A stretch of 64,000 nucleotides of DNA from Rhabdothermincola salaria. Its GTDB lineage: Bacteria; Actinomycetota; Acidimicrobiia; Acidimicrobiales; Acidimicrobilacustridaceae. Below are positions 1 through 8,643 of the stretch, in pieces. The notes beneath the pieces are model-generated. The model had not been told where the DNA came from. It saw nothing but the letters and a program-made list of their open reading frames with translations, and ran no database searches. Location: NCBI RefSeq assembly GCF_021246445.1, contig NZ_JAJQXW010000001.1, positions 310,001-374,000 of the forward strand, written 5' to 3'. Each line of letters starts with the position of its first letter. Positions within the stretch are counted from its first letter, which is position 1. The translations under genes and the position numbers were made by a program.

Positions 1-667
1 GCCCGATGGCCTTGGCCATCCGGGCGGCCACGGCCGAGAACTTGGGGTCGTCGACCCCCGCCAGCACCAGGACGGGCATCGAGAGGCGCGGCAGGTCGTC
101 CCACAGCGGTTCCTGGGTCCCGGTGCCGGCGAGGCGCAGGCTGGACGCCAGGCCCTCGGCGGTGTTGGCCAGTCGTGCTCCGAGGTGTGCCGTCTCCGGT
201 CGGAGTCCCGCGAAGAGCGGCTGGGCCAGCCACTCGTCGAGGAAGGTCGCCACGCCCACGTCCTCGATGTGGTCGGCCAACTCGTCGTCGGCCCGCCGGC
301 GCTGCGCCCGCTCCGTCTCGTCGACGATGCCGGCGGTGGCGCCGATGAGGACCAGCCGCTCGACCAGCTCGGGGGCCTGCAGGGCGAGGTGGAGCGCGAG
401 CCGTCCTCCCATCGAGTAGCCGAGGTAGGTGGCTCGACCTCCGGCCTCGCCCAGGAGGCGGGCGCCCGCCACGAGGTCGGCTCGGATGTCGACGGCGCGT
501 CCGTGCCCGGGGGCATCCACGGCGACGACGTCCAGCTCACGGGCGAGGTCGTCGGCGAACGGTGACCAGCAACGGCTCGTCTGGGTGAAGCCGTGGACCA
601 GCACCAGCCGAGGGGCACCGTCGGGACCTCCGAGGTGGTCGACGGGCAGCGAGGCAGGGTCGGACAC
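1..667 (-). CDS. menH: MenH-like alpha/beta hydrolase (3' end outside the window)
   Basis: This is probably 2-succinyl-6-hydroxy-2,4-cyclohexadiene-1-carboxylate synthase, which removes pyruvate from the MenD product in menaquinone synthesis. Translating the minus strand gives 222 residues with an oxyanion-type HGFTQ at 25-29, the nucleophile elbow GYSMGG (Ser85) and a likely acid Asp in GVDDPKF near 206. The catalytic His would lie beyond the window edge. The GTG start at 667 is fixed by a TACAGT hexamer seven bases upstream. The divergent neighbour is menD, which supports MenH over other hydrolases of this fold. The fold and motifs are seen; the exact substrate is inferred from context. Confidence 0.8.
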   Translation of the reverse strand, partial: MSDPASLPVDHLGGPDGAPRLVLVHGFTQTSRCWSPFADDLARELDVVAVDAPGHGRAVDIRADLVAGARLLGEAGGRATYLGYSMGGRLALHLALQAPELVERLVLIGATAGIVDETERAQRRRADDELADHIEDVGVATFLDEWLAQPLFAGLRPETAHLGARLANTAEGLASSLRLAGTGTQEPLWDDLPRLSMPVLVLAGVDDPKFSAVAARMAKAIG

Positions 668-674
668 GCGGGCG

Positions 675-680
675 ACTGTA
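675..680 (-). promoter_or_regulatory. -10 hexamer of menH
   Basis: TACAGT on the minus strand ends seven bases before the menH GTG, so the transcript would start at or next to the start codon. Confidence 0.5.
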
Positions 681-735
681 CGCGCCGCCACCACGAGGGC
701 CCCGGCCGACGCCGAGTGGGGCCCGGCCCGCCCCG

Positions 736-741
736 TAGGCT
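736..741 (+). promoter_or_regulatory. -10 hexamer of menD
   Basis: TAGGCT ends seven bases before the menD GTG at 749. There is no Shine-Dalgarno sequence, consistent with a leaderless mRNA. Confidence 0.55.
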
Positions 742-748
742 GCTCGCC

Positions 749-2509
749 GTGACCGACGACGGGCGAGGAGCTGGCGCCACGACCGCCCAGCCGGGTGGAG
801 AGGGCGAGACCGGCGACCTCAACGCCACCTTCTGCGCGGCGTTCGTCGACGAGTTGGTGCGCAGTGGGGTCACCGATGCCGTGGTGTGCCCGGGCTCGCG
901 GTCCACGCCCATGGCCCTGGCCATCGACGGCGACGAGCGCCTCCGGGTCCACGTCCACCACGACGAGCGATCGGCCGCGTTCCTCGCGCTGGGGCTGGGT
1001 CGGGCCACGGGTCGGCCTGCGCCCGTGCTCACCACCAGCGGCACCGCCGCCGTCGAGCTGCACCCGGCAGTCGTCGAGGCCGACCTCGACCGGGTGCCTC
1101 TGCTGGTGCTCACCGCCGATCGCCCTCCCGAGAAGCGTGACGTCGGCGCCGCCCAGACCATCGACCAGACACACCTCTACGGGCGGTCCGTGCGGTGGTT
1201 CGCCGACCCGGGACCGCCGTCGTGGGAGGCCGCGGACTCCTGGCGGAGCCTGGCGTCCCGGGCCGTGCTCGAGGCCGGCCGACCCCACCCCGGGCCGGTG
1301 CAGGTCAACCTGCCCTTTCGCGAGCCGCTGGTCGGCCGGCCCGGGCCGCTCCCTCCGGGCCGCGACAGCGGCCGCCCCTGGCACCGGATGGCCGCACCGT
1401 CGCCGGCTTCCGGCGACCAGGCCGGCGCCACGCGAGAGGCGCTCGCCGGGGCCGAACGGGGCGTCATCGTGGCGGGCGGCGACATCGACGACCCCGACGC
1501 CGTGTTGGCCCTGGCCGACGCCTGGGGCTGGCCGGTGCTGGCCGATCCCCGCAGCGGGTGCCGCACCGGGCACCGGGCGGCGATCGCCCACGCCGACGCC
1601 CTGCTGCGCAGCGCGGCGGTGGGCGACGAGGTCGACGCCGTGGTGCGCCTCGGATCCGTCCCGGCCTCGAAGGTCCAGGCCCAGTGGCTGGCCCGACTCG
1701 ACGTGCCCCAGGTGGTCGTGGACCGCGACGGCGCCTGGTTCGACCCCGACCGGACGGCCGGGCTCCTCGTGCCGGCGGCCCCCGGCGCCTGGGCCCGCGC
1801 CATGCTCGCGCTCGGCTCGCGGTCGACGAGCCCGGGGTGGGGTCAGCGGTGGCGCCGGGCCGACGACGCCGTCGAGGCCGTCCTCGTCGACGCGCTCGAC
1901 GGCGATGGGTCCCTCACCGAACCCGGCACCGCCCGGGTGGTCGCGGGGTCGCTGCCGGCGGGCGGCGCGCTGGTGGTGTCGTCGTCGATGCCGGTGCGCG
2001 ACCTCGAGTGGTTCGCCGGTCCGATCCCCGGGGTGGCGGTCCACGCCAACCGGGGAGCCAACGGCATCGACGGCGTGGTCTCCACCGCGGTCGGGGTGGC
2101 CCTGGCCGGAGCCCCGACGGCGCTGCTCATCGGCGACATCGCCCTGCTGCACGACACCAACGGGCTGCTGGGTGCCGCCCGGCGCGACATCGACCTCTGC
2201 GTGGTCGTCGTCGACAACGGCGGCGGCGGCATCTTCTCGTTCCTGCCACAGGCCTCCGCCGTGGCCCCCGAGCGCTTCGAGGCCCTCTTCGCCACCCCCC
2301 ACGGCGTCGACCTGGCCGCCCTGGTCCGGGCGCACGGGATCCCCGCCACCACGATCGACCGCGTCGCCGAGCTGGGACCGGCGGTGGCGGGTGCGGTGGC
2401 CCAGGGTGGCGTGCACGTGGTGCTCGTGACCACCGACCGGGCGGCCAACGTGGAGCTCCACGACCACCTGCACCGCCTCACCGCCGACGCGATCAGCGAC
2501 CTCCCTTAG
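749..2509 (+). CDS. menD: 2-succinyl-5-enolpyruvyl-6-hydroxy-3-cyclohexene-1-carboxylate synthase
   Basis: MenD is a thiamine-diphosphate enzyme that joins isochorismate and 2-oxoglutarate in menaquinone synthesis. The 586-residue protein has the family N-terminal block CPGSRSTP (47-54) followed by HDERSAA with the conserved Glu73. The C-terminal ThDP domain contains GDIALLHDTNGLL and a VVDNGGGGIF block. Length matches the family. The open frame extends further upstream, but GTG at 749 is chosen because a TAGGCT hexamer sits seven bases before it and homology begins at about residue 25. It is divergent from menH and convergent with menF and menG, so most menaquinone steps cluster here. Confidence 0.95.
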   Translation: MTDDGRGAGATTAQPGGEGETGDLNATFCAAFVDELVRSGVTDAVVCPGSRSTPMALAIDGDERLRVHVHHDERSAAFLALGLGRATGRPAPVLTTSGTAAVELHPAVVEADLDRVPLLVLTADRPPEKRDVGAAQTIDQTHLYGRSVRWFADPGPPSWEAADSWRSLASRAVLEAGRPHPGPVQVNLPFREPLVGRPGPLPPGRDSGRPWHRMAAPSPASGDQAGATREALAGAERGVIVAGGDIDDPDAVLALADAWGWPVLADPRSGCRTGHRAAIAHADALLRSAAVGDEVDAVVRLGSVPASKVQAQWLARLDVPQVVVDRDGAWFDPDRTAGLLVPAAPGAWARAMLALGSRSTSPGWGQRWRRADDAVEAVLVDALDGDGSLTEPGTARVVAGSLPAGGALVVSSSMPVRDLEWFAGPIPGVAVHANRGANGIDGVVSTAVGVALAGAPTALLIGDIALLHDTNGLLGAARRDIDLCVVVVDNGGGGIFSFLPQASAVAPERFEALFATPHGVDLAALVRAHGIPATTIDRVAELGPAVAGAVAQGGVHVVLVTTDRAANVELHDHLHRLTADAISDLP

Positions 2510-2584
2510 GGCCCTGACCACCAACCTCTGCGGCGTCTCGTCGGCCAGTGGCACCGCTCGCGGCGTCCTCGTCCTCGCAGTTGG

Positions 2585-2615
2585 GCAAGGCAGGTACTTC
2601 GTCCTGCGTCCTTGC
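2585..2615. terminator. Hairpin between convergent menD and menF
   Basis: GCAAGG/CCTTGC form an outer stem with an inner CAGG/CCTG stem, an eight-base loop and a three-base bulge. No T-run follows on either strand. Its place between convergent genes suggests a bidirectional terminator. Confidence 0.4.
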
Positions 2616-2643
2616 GAGCGACGCCCCTGACTCGACGACCCAC

Positions 2644-2659
2644 CCACGAACGTTCGTGG
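2644..2659. promoter_or_regulatory. 16-bp perfect palindrome
   Basis: CCACGAACGTTCGTGG is perfectly self-complementary and lies nine bases beyond the menF stop codon. It could be a protein-binding site or a small cruciform. No function is assigned. Confidence 0.3.
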
Positions 2660-2667
2660 ACAGAGCC

Positions 2668-3978
2668 CTAGGGTCGCACGACAGCCGAGAGGAGGGCCTG
2701 CAGCTTGGCCCGGGTCTCGGCCAGCTCTGCCGCAGGATCGGAGTCGGCCACCACGCCGACTCCCGCGTAGAGGCGGGCGGTGGTGCCGTGCAGCTCGGCC
2801 GATCGGATGCCCACCGCCCAGGTGCCGTTGCCCGCGGCGTCGACCCAACCGACCGGGCCGGCGTAGCGGCCCCGGTCGAGGTCCTCCAGCTCGGCGATCA
2901 GGTCGAGGGCCACGTCGCGCGGGCTGCCGCCGACGGCCGGCGTCGGGTGCAGGGCCCCGACGAGCTCGAGGACCGATGCGGGAGGACTCGAGAGGCGACC
3001 CTCGAGTCGGGTGGCCAGGTGCTGGACGTTGGCCATCGCCACGATCTGGGGCTCGGCCTCCTCGTCGAGGTAGCTGCACCACGGCAGGAGCGTGTCGTGC
3101 ACCATGTCGATGGTGTGGCGGTGCTCGTCGCGCGTGTTGGTCGAGGCCAGCAGGCCGGCGGCCAGGCGGGCGTCGGCGCTCGGGTCGCCGCTGCGGGGGG
3201 CGGTGCCCGCCATCGGGTGGGCCAGGACCCGGTCACCGGCCCGGGCGACCAGGAGCTCGGGTGTCGCCCCGACGAACCCCTCCACGGAGAACAGGTGGCT
3301 GGTGGGATAGCTGCGGCGCAGCTGACCGAGCAGGACGCTCGCCCGCAGCGGACGGTCGGTGCTCACCTCGACCGCCCGGGCCAGCACCACCTTGCGGGCC
3401 ACGCCGGCGCGCAGGCGGGTGGTGGCCTCGGCGACGGTGTCGCACCACTCGGCCGGAGCCACGGTGGCCCGCAGGGTGTAGGACCCGGGGCCCTCGTCGG
3501 CTCGGCTCGACCCTGCATCGCGCCCGAAGCCAGTGCCGGTGGCGAGCCCCCGGGCCAGGACGGCGTCGACCTCCTCGGTCGAGCAGGCGTCGTCGGGCGG
3601 GGTGACGGTGGTGACCCATCGGGTGCCGTCGTCGGCCCGACCGACGGTGATCCGGGGGACGACCAGGGCTCCCGGGCGGGTCGGCTCGAAGGGCAGGGCC
3701 CCGATGGCCACCGGTCCCGAACCGGCATGATGGACGGGATCGTCGTGGGTGATCGCACCCAAGGCCTCGGTGACGGCGCCGGCGTCGTCGGCGCCTCCCG
3801 TGCGGGGCACCCGGATGCGGGCGGCGACGCCCACGCCGGCCACGCCCACCCGGTCACGGACGAACACGACACCGTCGTCGGCGGCGACCGCGATCAGGTC
3901 CGGGTCGACGTCGAGGAGGCGGGTGCGGGCCACCAGCCCCGCGGTCGGGCCGGAGCGGACCCCGGGACCGGTCGGCAC
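2668..3978 (-). CDS. menF: Isochorismate synthase
   Basis: This chorismate-binding enzyme converts chorismate to isochorismate, the first menaquinone step. The 436-residue protein has the family C-terminal domain: ARKVVLARAVEV, FVGATPELLVAR, the PMAGTAPR block, EHRHTIDMV, the HPTPAVGGSPR motif typical of isochorismate rather than anthranilate synthases, and YAGPVGWVDAAGNG. GTG at 3978 is chosen because it lies two bases after the menG stop and gives a normal length; further upstream the frame runs inside menG. It is co-directional with menG and probably co-transcribed. The alternative, salicylate synthase, is less likely given menD and menG alongside. Confidence 0.9.
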   Translation of the reverse strand: MPTGPGVRSGPTAGLVARTRLLDVDPDLIAVAADDGVVFVRDRVGVAGVGVAARIRVPRTGGADDAGAVTEALGAITHDDPVHHAGSGPVAIGALPFEPTRPGALVVPRITVGRADDGTRWVTTVTPPDDACSTEEVDAVLARGLATGTGFGRDAGSSRADEGPGSYTLRATVAPAEWCDTVAEATTRLRAGVARKVVLARAVEVSTDRPLRASVLLGQLRRSYPTSHLFSVEGFVGATPELLVARAGDRVLAHPMAGTAPRSGDPSADARLAAGLLASTNTRDEHRHTIDMVHDTLLPWCSYLDEEAEPQIVAMANVQHLATRLEGRLSSPPASVLELVGALHPTPAVGGSPRDVALDLIAELEDLDRGRYAGPVGWVDAAGNGTWAVGIRSAELHGTTARLYAGVGVVADSDPAAELAETRAKLQALLSAVVRP

Positions 3979-3980
3979 GG

Positions 3981-4691
3981 TCAGCGCCCGGGGTGGCGAC
4001 GGGTGGCGGTGACCAACTGGGAGATCCCGGTCGAGAGCAGCTCGCGACGCACGTCGACGAACCCGGTGTCCTCGAGCCAGCCGAGCATCACGCCGGGGTC
4101 GGGCAGGTAGGCGACGGACTTGGGGAGATAGCGGTACGCGCCCGGATCGGACAGCAGGCCGCCGATGCGGGGCACGACCTTGCCGAAGTACACGCCGTGG
4201 CCCCACCGCAGGACGGGGTTGGGAGGTTCGGCCACCTCGAGCAGGGCGATGCGCCCGCCGGGCCGGACGACCCGCGCCAGCTCGACGAAGAAGGCCTGCA
4301 GCTCGACCAGGTTGCGCAGCGCGAAGCCACAGGTGATCCCGTCGAGGGCTCCGTCGGGGACGGGCAGGCGCACGATGTCGGCCTGGGCGAGCGGTGCTCC
4401 CGTGCGGGCCGCGGCCAACATCCCGAACGAGAGGTCGAACCCGATGGGGCGCAGGCCCTGGCGGTCGAGCTCACGGCAGAAGTCGCCGGTGCCGCAGGCC
4501 AGGTCGGCGACGGTGGAACCGGCGCCGAGCCCGAGGGTTCGCACGGTTCGCTTGCGCCAGGCCACGTCCATGCGGAACGTCATGACCCGGTTCACCAGGT
4601 CGTAGCGGGGGGCGATGGCGTCGAACATCGACCGCACCGCCGCCCGCTTCTCGTCGCCTTCGGGGAGTCGTTCCGGATCGATGTCCACCAC
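3981..4691 (-). CDS. menG: Demethylmenaquinone methyltransferase
   Basis: UbiE/MenG-family SAM-dependent methyltransferase for the last step of menaquinone synthesis. The 236 residues include the family block RYDLVNRVMTF near the N-terminus, the SAM-binding LACGTGDF, and the C-terminal YRYLPKSVAYLPDP typical of UbiE/MenG. GTG at 4691 follows a TAGGCT hexamer on the minus strand by seven bases, so a leaderless start is preferred over the upstream in-frame codons. It lies directly ahead of menF with a two-base gap. Confidence 0.92.
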   Translation of the reverse strand: MVDIDPERLPEGDEKRAAVRSMFDAIAPRYDLVNRVMTFRMDVAWRKRTVRTLGLGAGSTVADLACGTGDFCRELDRQGLRPIGFDLSFGMLAAARTGAPLAQADIVRLPVPDGALDGITCGFALRNLVELQAFFVELARVVRPGGRIALLEVAEPPNPVLRWGHGVYFGKVVPRIGGLLSDPGAYRYLPKSVAYLPDPGVMLGWLEDTGFVDVRRELLSTGISQLVTATRRHPGR

Positions 4692-4698
4692 GCCGTGG

Positions 4699-4704
4699 AG
4701 CCTA
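4699..4704 (-). promoter_or_regulatory. -10 hexamer of menG-menF
   Basis: TAGGCT on the minus strand ends seven bases before the menG GTG. It is identical to the menD hexamer. Confidence 0.55.
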
Positions 4705-4854
4705 CGGCTGTCGGACCCGCGGCCCTCAGTCCACGCCGGGTGCGGGCGGTGCGGGCGGTGCTGCTGTCCGCCCACCGCCCACTGCCGTAGCTGTCGGGAT
4801 AGGGCGCTGGGGGGTGACGCCCTCTCCTGACAGGGTCGCAGAGGGGGGAGTGCG

Positions 4855-6228
4855 TCAGAGGTCGGCGACGAGGTCGTTCGGGCGGGGTGGGAAGAGCACG
4901 TCCATCACCGCGGTGTGGTGGCCGAGCTGGACGTCGTCGACCCGGGCCGCCAGCCCGGAGGCACCCCAGCGGCCCAGCACGAGAGCCGGGAACCAGTCCG
5001 GGGCCACGCCGACCTGGCCGCTGTCGAACGGGTCGGGATCCGCCGGGCAGGACTCCAGGGTGGTCACGCGCCCATCGGACCACGCCAGCCGGATCGCCCG
5101 CTCGTACAGCGAGATCACCACCTCACCGCGGTCGCCGGCCAGGTGCGAGGTGGCCAGGCGGCGCGACAGGACCGGTTCGAGGGTGCGCAACAGGCCCAGT
5201 TCGTCGGGGGTGCGCCCGTAGATGCCGCTCGGTTCGTCGCGGGGGTGCCCGGTGACGGCGAGGACGCGGGCCCAGGCCGACCCCGGCCGGTCGGCGGTGA
5301 GGATCTCGACCGGACGACCGAGGACGGCGCCGGCCAGGTGGTCGGCCGCCTGTCGCACCCGGGCCAGCAGCTGGAGCCCCACGTCGGCGTCGGGCACTGG
5401 GCCGGGGAGCAGGTGCACCTGGGCCTCGTCGACGTAGACCTGGACGCGCAGCCAGCCGACGATGGTGCCGGCCCGCTCGGCCACGACGAGGGCCTCCCAC
5501 ACCTCGGGCTCGCCGAGGCCCAACCCCGGCGCGTCCGGTGCCGCGGACGTCGACGTCCGTGAGAGCCATCGCCGCCACACGTCGTCGTCGCGTTCGACGA
5601 CGAGACCGTGGTCGTCTCGTCGGACGTCCAGCGCGACGAGCGCGGCGATGTCGTCGGTTCGGGCCGGCCGGATGGTCAGCACCGACGGGTCCGGTGCGAG
5701 CAGGGTGGTCGGTTCCACCACCACGAGCGGCGGGTAGTCGATGGCGTATCCGTATCCGAGCTTGCGGTAGTAGTACGGGATCCCGCCGATCACCTGGAGC
5801 TGCTCGCCGAGCTCGGCGGCCCGGGCGTGGTGGCGGGCGAACAGGGCCCGCACCAGCCCTCGTCCCCGCACCGAGGGATCGGTGACCACGAACTCGATCT
5901 GGCTGCCCGGAATGGTGGCACCGTCGAGGCGGAACCGGTGGGGGATCCGGCAGCACGCCCCGACGACGGTGCTGGAGGCGCCGGGGCCCTCGTCGGCCAC
6001 GACCAGCCATTCCACCGACGATCCCGGCTCGAAGACCGAGGCCACGGCCGATGCGTCCTGCACACCGAACGCCGCTTCGTTCAGGGCGATGACCCCGTCG
6101 CGGTCCTCGGACCGGGCGGCCCGCAGCACCAGCCCGCCCTCGAGCGCCGAGGGGGCGCTCGGTGCGGAGGAGGCTCCACCGGTGCCGCTCGATGGGGCCG
6201 CCGTGTGGGGGGCGTCGGGTCCGGACAC
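4855..6228 (-). CDS. Eis-like GNAT N-acetyltransferase
   Basis: The 457-residue protein has the three-part Eis layout: an N-terminal GNAT domain (about 45-175) with the acetyl-CoA motif VVTDPSVRGRGLVRALF and a GIPYYYRKLGYGYAI block, a second degenerate GNAT-like middle domain, and a C-terminal SCP2-like region ending near WFPALVLGRWG. Eis proteins acetylate amines, including aminoglycosides and protein lysines; the substrate here cannot be read from sequence. GTG at 6228 is preferred because the TACGGT hexamer lies eight bases upstream. The gene is divergent from the M50 protease and its -10 overlaps that of the protease. Confidence 0.8.
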   Translation of the reverse strand: MSGPDAPHTAAPSSGTGGASSAPSAPSALEGGLVLRAARSEDRDGVIALNEAAFGVQDASAVASVFEPGSSVEWLVVADEGPGASSTVVGACCRIPHRFRLDGATIPGSQIEFVVTDPSVRGRGLVRALFARHHARAAELGEQLQVIGGIPYYYRKLGYGYAIDYPPLVVVEPTTLLAPDPSVLTIRPARTDDIAALVALDVRRDDHGLVVERDDDVWRRWLSRTSTSAAPDAPGLGLGEPEVWEALVVAERAGTIVGWLRVQVYVDEAQVHLLPGPVPDADVGLQLLARVRQAADHLAGAVLGRPVEILTADRPGSAWARVLAVTGHPRDEPSGIYGRTPDELGLLRTLEPVLSRRLATSHLAGDRGEVVISLYERAIRLAWSDGRVTTLESCPADPDPFDSGQVGVAPDWFPALVLGRWGASGLAARVDDVQLGHHTAVMDVLFPPRPNDLVADL

Positions 6229-6236
6229 GTCGCCGG

Positions 6237-6246
6237 ACCGTAGCCT
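6237..6246. promoter_or_regulatory. Overlapping divergent -10 elements sharing one TA
   Basis: TACGGT on the minus strand (6242 to 6237) serves the Eis-like gene with eight bases to its GTG. TAGCCT on the plus strand (6241-6246) serves the protease with six bases to its GTG. The two hexamers share the central TA, so the two polymerases could not bind at once. Confidence 0.6.
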
Positions 6247-6252
6247 GGGTGG

Positions 6253-7374
6253 GTGCTCAAGGCCCCGGAGGTTCGCGTCGCAGGGATCCCCGTGCGCTTC
6301 GAGCCCGTGTTCTTCGTGGTGATCCTGCTGCTCGGACTGGGCCAGGAGCCGCGCTTCCTCATCAGTTGGGTGGTCATCGCCACCATCTCGATCCTGGTGC
6401 ACGAGATGGGTCATGCCGTGGCCTTCCGGGCGTACGGTCTCAGCCCGCGGGTCGTGCTGCACGGCATGGGCGGCCTGACGACAGGCGAAGGCGCGCTGGG
6501 GCCGTCCGCTCGCATCGTCACCAGCCTGGCCGGGCCCTTGTCGGCCCTGGTGCTGCTGGGCCTCCCTGCGGTGGTGATGGCCGGGGCGGGCGTGGTCTCG
6601 CCGGGCGACGCCCGTACCGTCCTCGACCAGGTCGTGTGGATCAACGTGGGGTGGTCGGTGCTCAATCTGGTCCCCGTCCTCCCGCTCGACGGCGGCCAGG
6701 TCTTCCTCGCGGTGTGCGACCTCGTCACCAAGGGTCGCGGTCGTCGAGTCGCCGAGATCGTCTCCGTGGCGGTCGCCGCCGCCATCGCCGTGTGGGCCTA
6801 CAGCCGGGGGTTCCTGTTCGGGGCGTTGCTGGCGGGCGGCCTCGGGGCACTGAACCTCAGCCAGCTCCGCAAGGTGCGCCAGGACGAGCTGCTCGACGAG
6901 CTCTCCGCCGCTCACCGCTTCCTGCTCGAGGGCCGCCCGGCCGACGCCGACACGGTGCTGTCGCGGGTGGGTTCGTCTCGTCCCACCGGTGAGGCGCGCC
7001 GGTGGTGGCACGAGCTCACCGCATGGAGCGACGTGTTCCAGGGCCGACCAACCCCGCCGACCCCGTCGACGCGACCGGGGCCGGCGGCCGATGACCGGCC
7101 CTCGGCCTCGCTGTCGGCGGCGCAGGCTCTTCTGGGCGCCGATCCGGACGGGGGCGTGGCCCTGGCCGCGTGGGCGCTGGCCCACGACGACCCGGCGCTG
7201 CCCAAGAGCCTCCTGGCGGTGGCGGTCGCGTCGGCCGGCGTGGCCGGACCGGTCGCCTCCGAGCTGGTGCTGCTGGGTGAGCCCGGGTGGGCCGGAGCCG
7301 CCCTCCTACGCGACCTTCTCGGGCACCTCGGCCACACCGCCGCGGCCGACGAGGTGGCTGCCGTCCTCGCTTGA
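6253..7374 (+). CDS. M50-family (site-2-protease-like) membrane metalloprotease
   Basis: An intramembrane zinc protease of the M50 family. Hydrophobic helices start at residue 18. The zinc motif HEMGH is at 50-54 and the second motif NLVPVLPLDGG supplies Asp146, so the active site is complete. The C-terminal half (from about 200) is a soluble helical region with no recognised domain. M50 proteases of this compact class cleave membrane-bound regulators or signal remnants; no substrate or anti-sigma partner is visible nearby. The GTG start is set by TAGCCT six bases upstream. Confidence 0.85.
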   Translation: MLKAPEVRVAGIPVRFEPVFFVVILLLGLGQEPRFLISWVVIATISILVHEMGHAVAFRAYGLSPRVVLHGMGGLTTGEGALGPSARIVTSLAGPLSALVLLGLPAVVMAGAGVVSPGDARTVLDQVVWINVGWSVLNLVPVLPLDGGQVFLAVCDLVTKGRGRRVAEIVSVAVAAAIAVWAYSRGFLFGALLAGGLGALNLSQLRKVRQDELLDELSAAHRFLLEGRPADADTVLSRVGSSRPTGEARRWWHELTAWSDVFQGRPTPPTPSTRPGPAADDRPSASLSAAQALLGADPDGGVALAAWALAHDDPALPKSLLAVAVASAGVAGPVASELVLLGEPGWAGAALLRDLLGHLGHTAAADEVAAVLA

Positions 7375-7404
7375 CCGGCCGGTCAAGGCCAGAGGGTGCT
7401 GTGC

Positions 7405-7410
7405 CACACT
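7405..7410 (+). promoter_or_regulatory. Probable -10 hexamer of the acyl-CoA dehydrogenase
   Basis: CACACT ends six bases before the ATG at 7417. It is a weaker match (CA for TA) at the spacing seen for many genes here. Confidence 0.35.
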
Positions 7411-7416
7411 CCGCCC

Positions 7417-8643
7417 ATGGCGATCGACTTCTCCTTCCCGCCCGAGATCGACGAGGTCCGCGACCGGGTCCGTCGCTTCCTCGACGAGGTCGTGCGGCCG
7501 ATCGAGGTGGCCGCGGCCGACGAGGACTGGGACCGCGAGCGCTGGATCGGCGCCATCGTCGAGATGCGCGCCGCGGCCAAGGAGTGGGGCCTCTGGCTGC
7601 CGCACATGCCGGCCGAGTGGGGTGGCATGGGCCTCGGCCACGTGGCCATGGCGGCGGTGTCGGCCGAGGCGGCCAAGACCCGGATGGGTCCCTTCGCCCT
7701 CAACGCCCAGGCCCCCGACGAGGGCAACATGCACACCCTCTTGCACTGGGCCACCGACGACCAGAAGCAGCGCTACCTCGCGCCGCTGTGCGAGGGACGG
7801 GCCCGCTCGTGCTTCGCCATGACCGAACCCGAGGTCGCCGGGTCCGACCCCACCCTCATCCAGACCCACGCCTACCCCGACGGCGACGAGTGGGTGATCA
7901 ACGGCCACAAGTGGTTCATCTCCGGTGCCCGCGGCGCCAAGTTCGCCATCCTCATCGCCCGCACGGAGGACGACCCCGAGCTCCCGCAGGCGGCCAACTC
8001 CGCCTTCCTGGTCGACATCCCCACCGACGGCTGGGAGGTCGTACGCGACATCGAGACGATGTCGGGCAGCCACAACCACTGCGAGATCCGCATCACCGAC
8101 CTGCGCGTGCACCGCGACCAGATGTTGGGCGGTCGGGGCCAGGGGCACCTGCTCGGCCAGGCCCGTCTCGGGCCGGCCCGTCTGGCCCACTGCATGCGCT
8201 GGATCGGCCAGGCCGAGGTGGCCCTCGACATGATGGTCGACCGCTCCCTCGACCGCTACGCCCACGGCTCGCTGCTGGCCGAGAAGCAGGGCATCCAGTG
8301 GATGATCGCCGACTCCGCCATGGAGCTCTACCAGGCCAAGCTCATGGTCCTGCACGCCGCCTACCTCATCGACGGCGGGATGGACTTCACCTCCGAGGTC
8401 TCGATGGCCAAGCACTTCGTGGCCAACGCCCTCAACCGCATCGTCGACCGGGCCATCCAGGTCCACGGCGCCCTCGGCTACTCCACCGACACGCCGCTGG
8501 CCCACATGGCCCAACAGGCCCGCTGGGCCCGCTTCGCCGACGGCGCCGACGAGGTCCACCAGATGCGCATCGCCCAGCGCACCATCGCCGCCTACACCGA
8601 CCACGGAACCACCAAGGCGGCCACCGGCAAGCTCCCGCTGTGA
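7417..8643 (+). CDS. Acyl-CoA dehydrogenase
   Basis: FAD-dependent acyl-CoA dehydrogenase (408 residues) for alpha-beta oxidation of an acyl-CoA. Visible family blocks are CFAMTEPEVAGSDPT (substrate/FAD contact), VINGHKWFISGA, and the C-terminal QVHGALGYSTDTPLAHM. The protein resembles the longer bacterial FadE-type group with an N-terminal SFPPEIDEVRDRVRRF block. ATG at 7417 is chosen because it sits six bases after CACACT. The stop codon TGA falls inside the first copy of a repeat that fills the following intergenic region. Substrate chain length is not determinable. Confidence 0.88.
   Translation: MAIDFSFPPEIDEVRDRVRRFLDEVVRPIEVAAADEDWDRERWIGAIVEMRAAAKEWGLWLPHMPAEWGGMGLGHVAMAAVSAEAAKTRMGPFALNAQAPDEGNMHTLLHWATDDQKQRYLAPLCEGRARSCFAMTEPEVAGSDPTLIQTHAYPDGDEWVINGHKWFISGARGAKFAILIARTEDDPELPQAANSAFLVDIPTDGWEVVRDIETMSGSHNHCEIRITDLRVHRDQMLGGRGQGHLLGQARLGPARLAHCMRWIGQAEVALDMMVDRSLDRYAHGSLLAEKQGIQWMIADSAMELYQAKLMVLHAAYLIDGGMDFTSEVSMAKHFVANALNRIVDRAIQVHGALGYSTDTPLAHMAQQARWARFADGADEVHQMRIAQRTIAAYTDHGTTKAATGKLPL

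Noticed and set aside
2548-4110. A 520-codon plus-strand frame over menF
   Set aside because: The minus strand holds a complete isochorismate synthase with HPTPAVGGSPR; the plus frame is compositional noise.
4855-7185. A 776-residue version of the Eis-like protein
   Set aside because: The extra 319 residues run antisense through the M50 protease. The -10 at 6242-6237 fixes the start at 6228.
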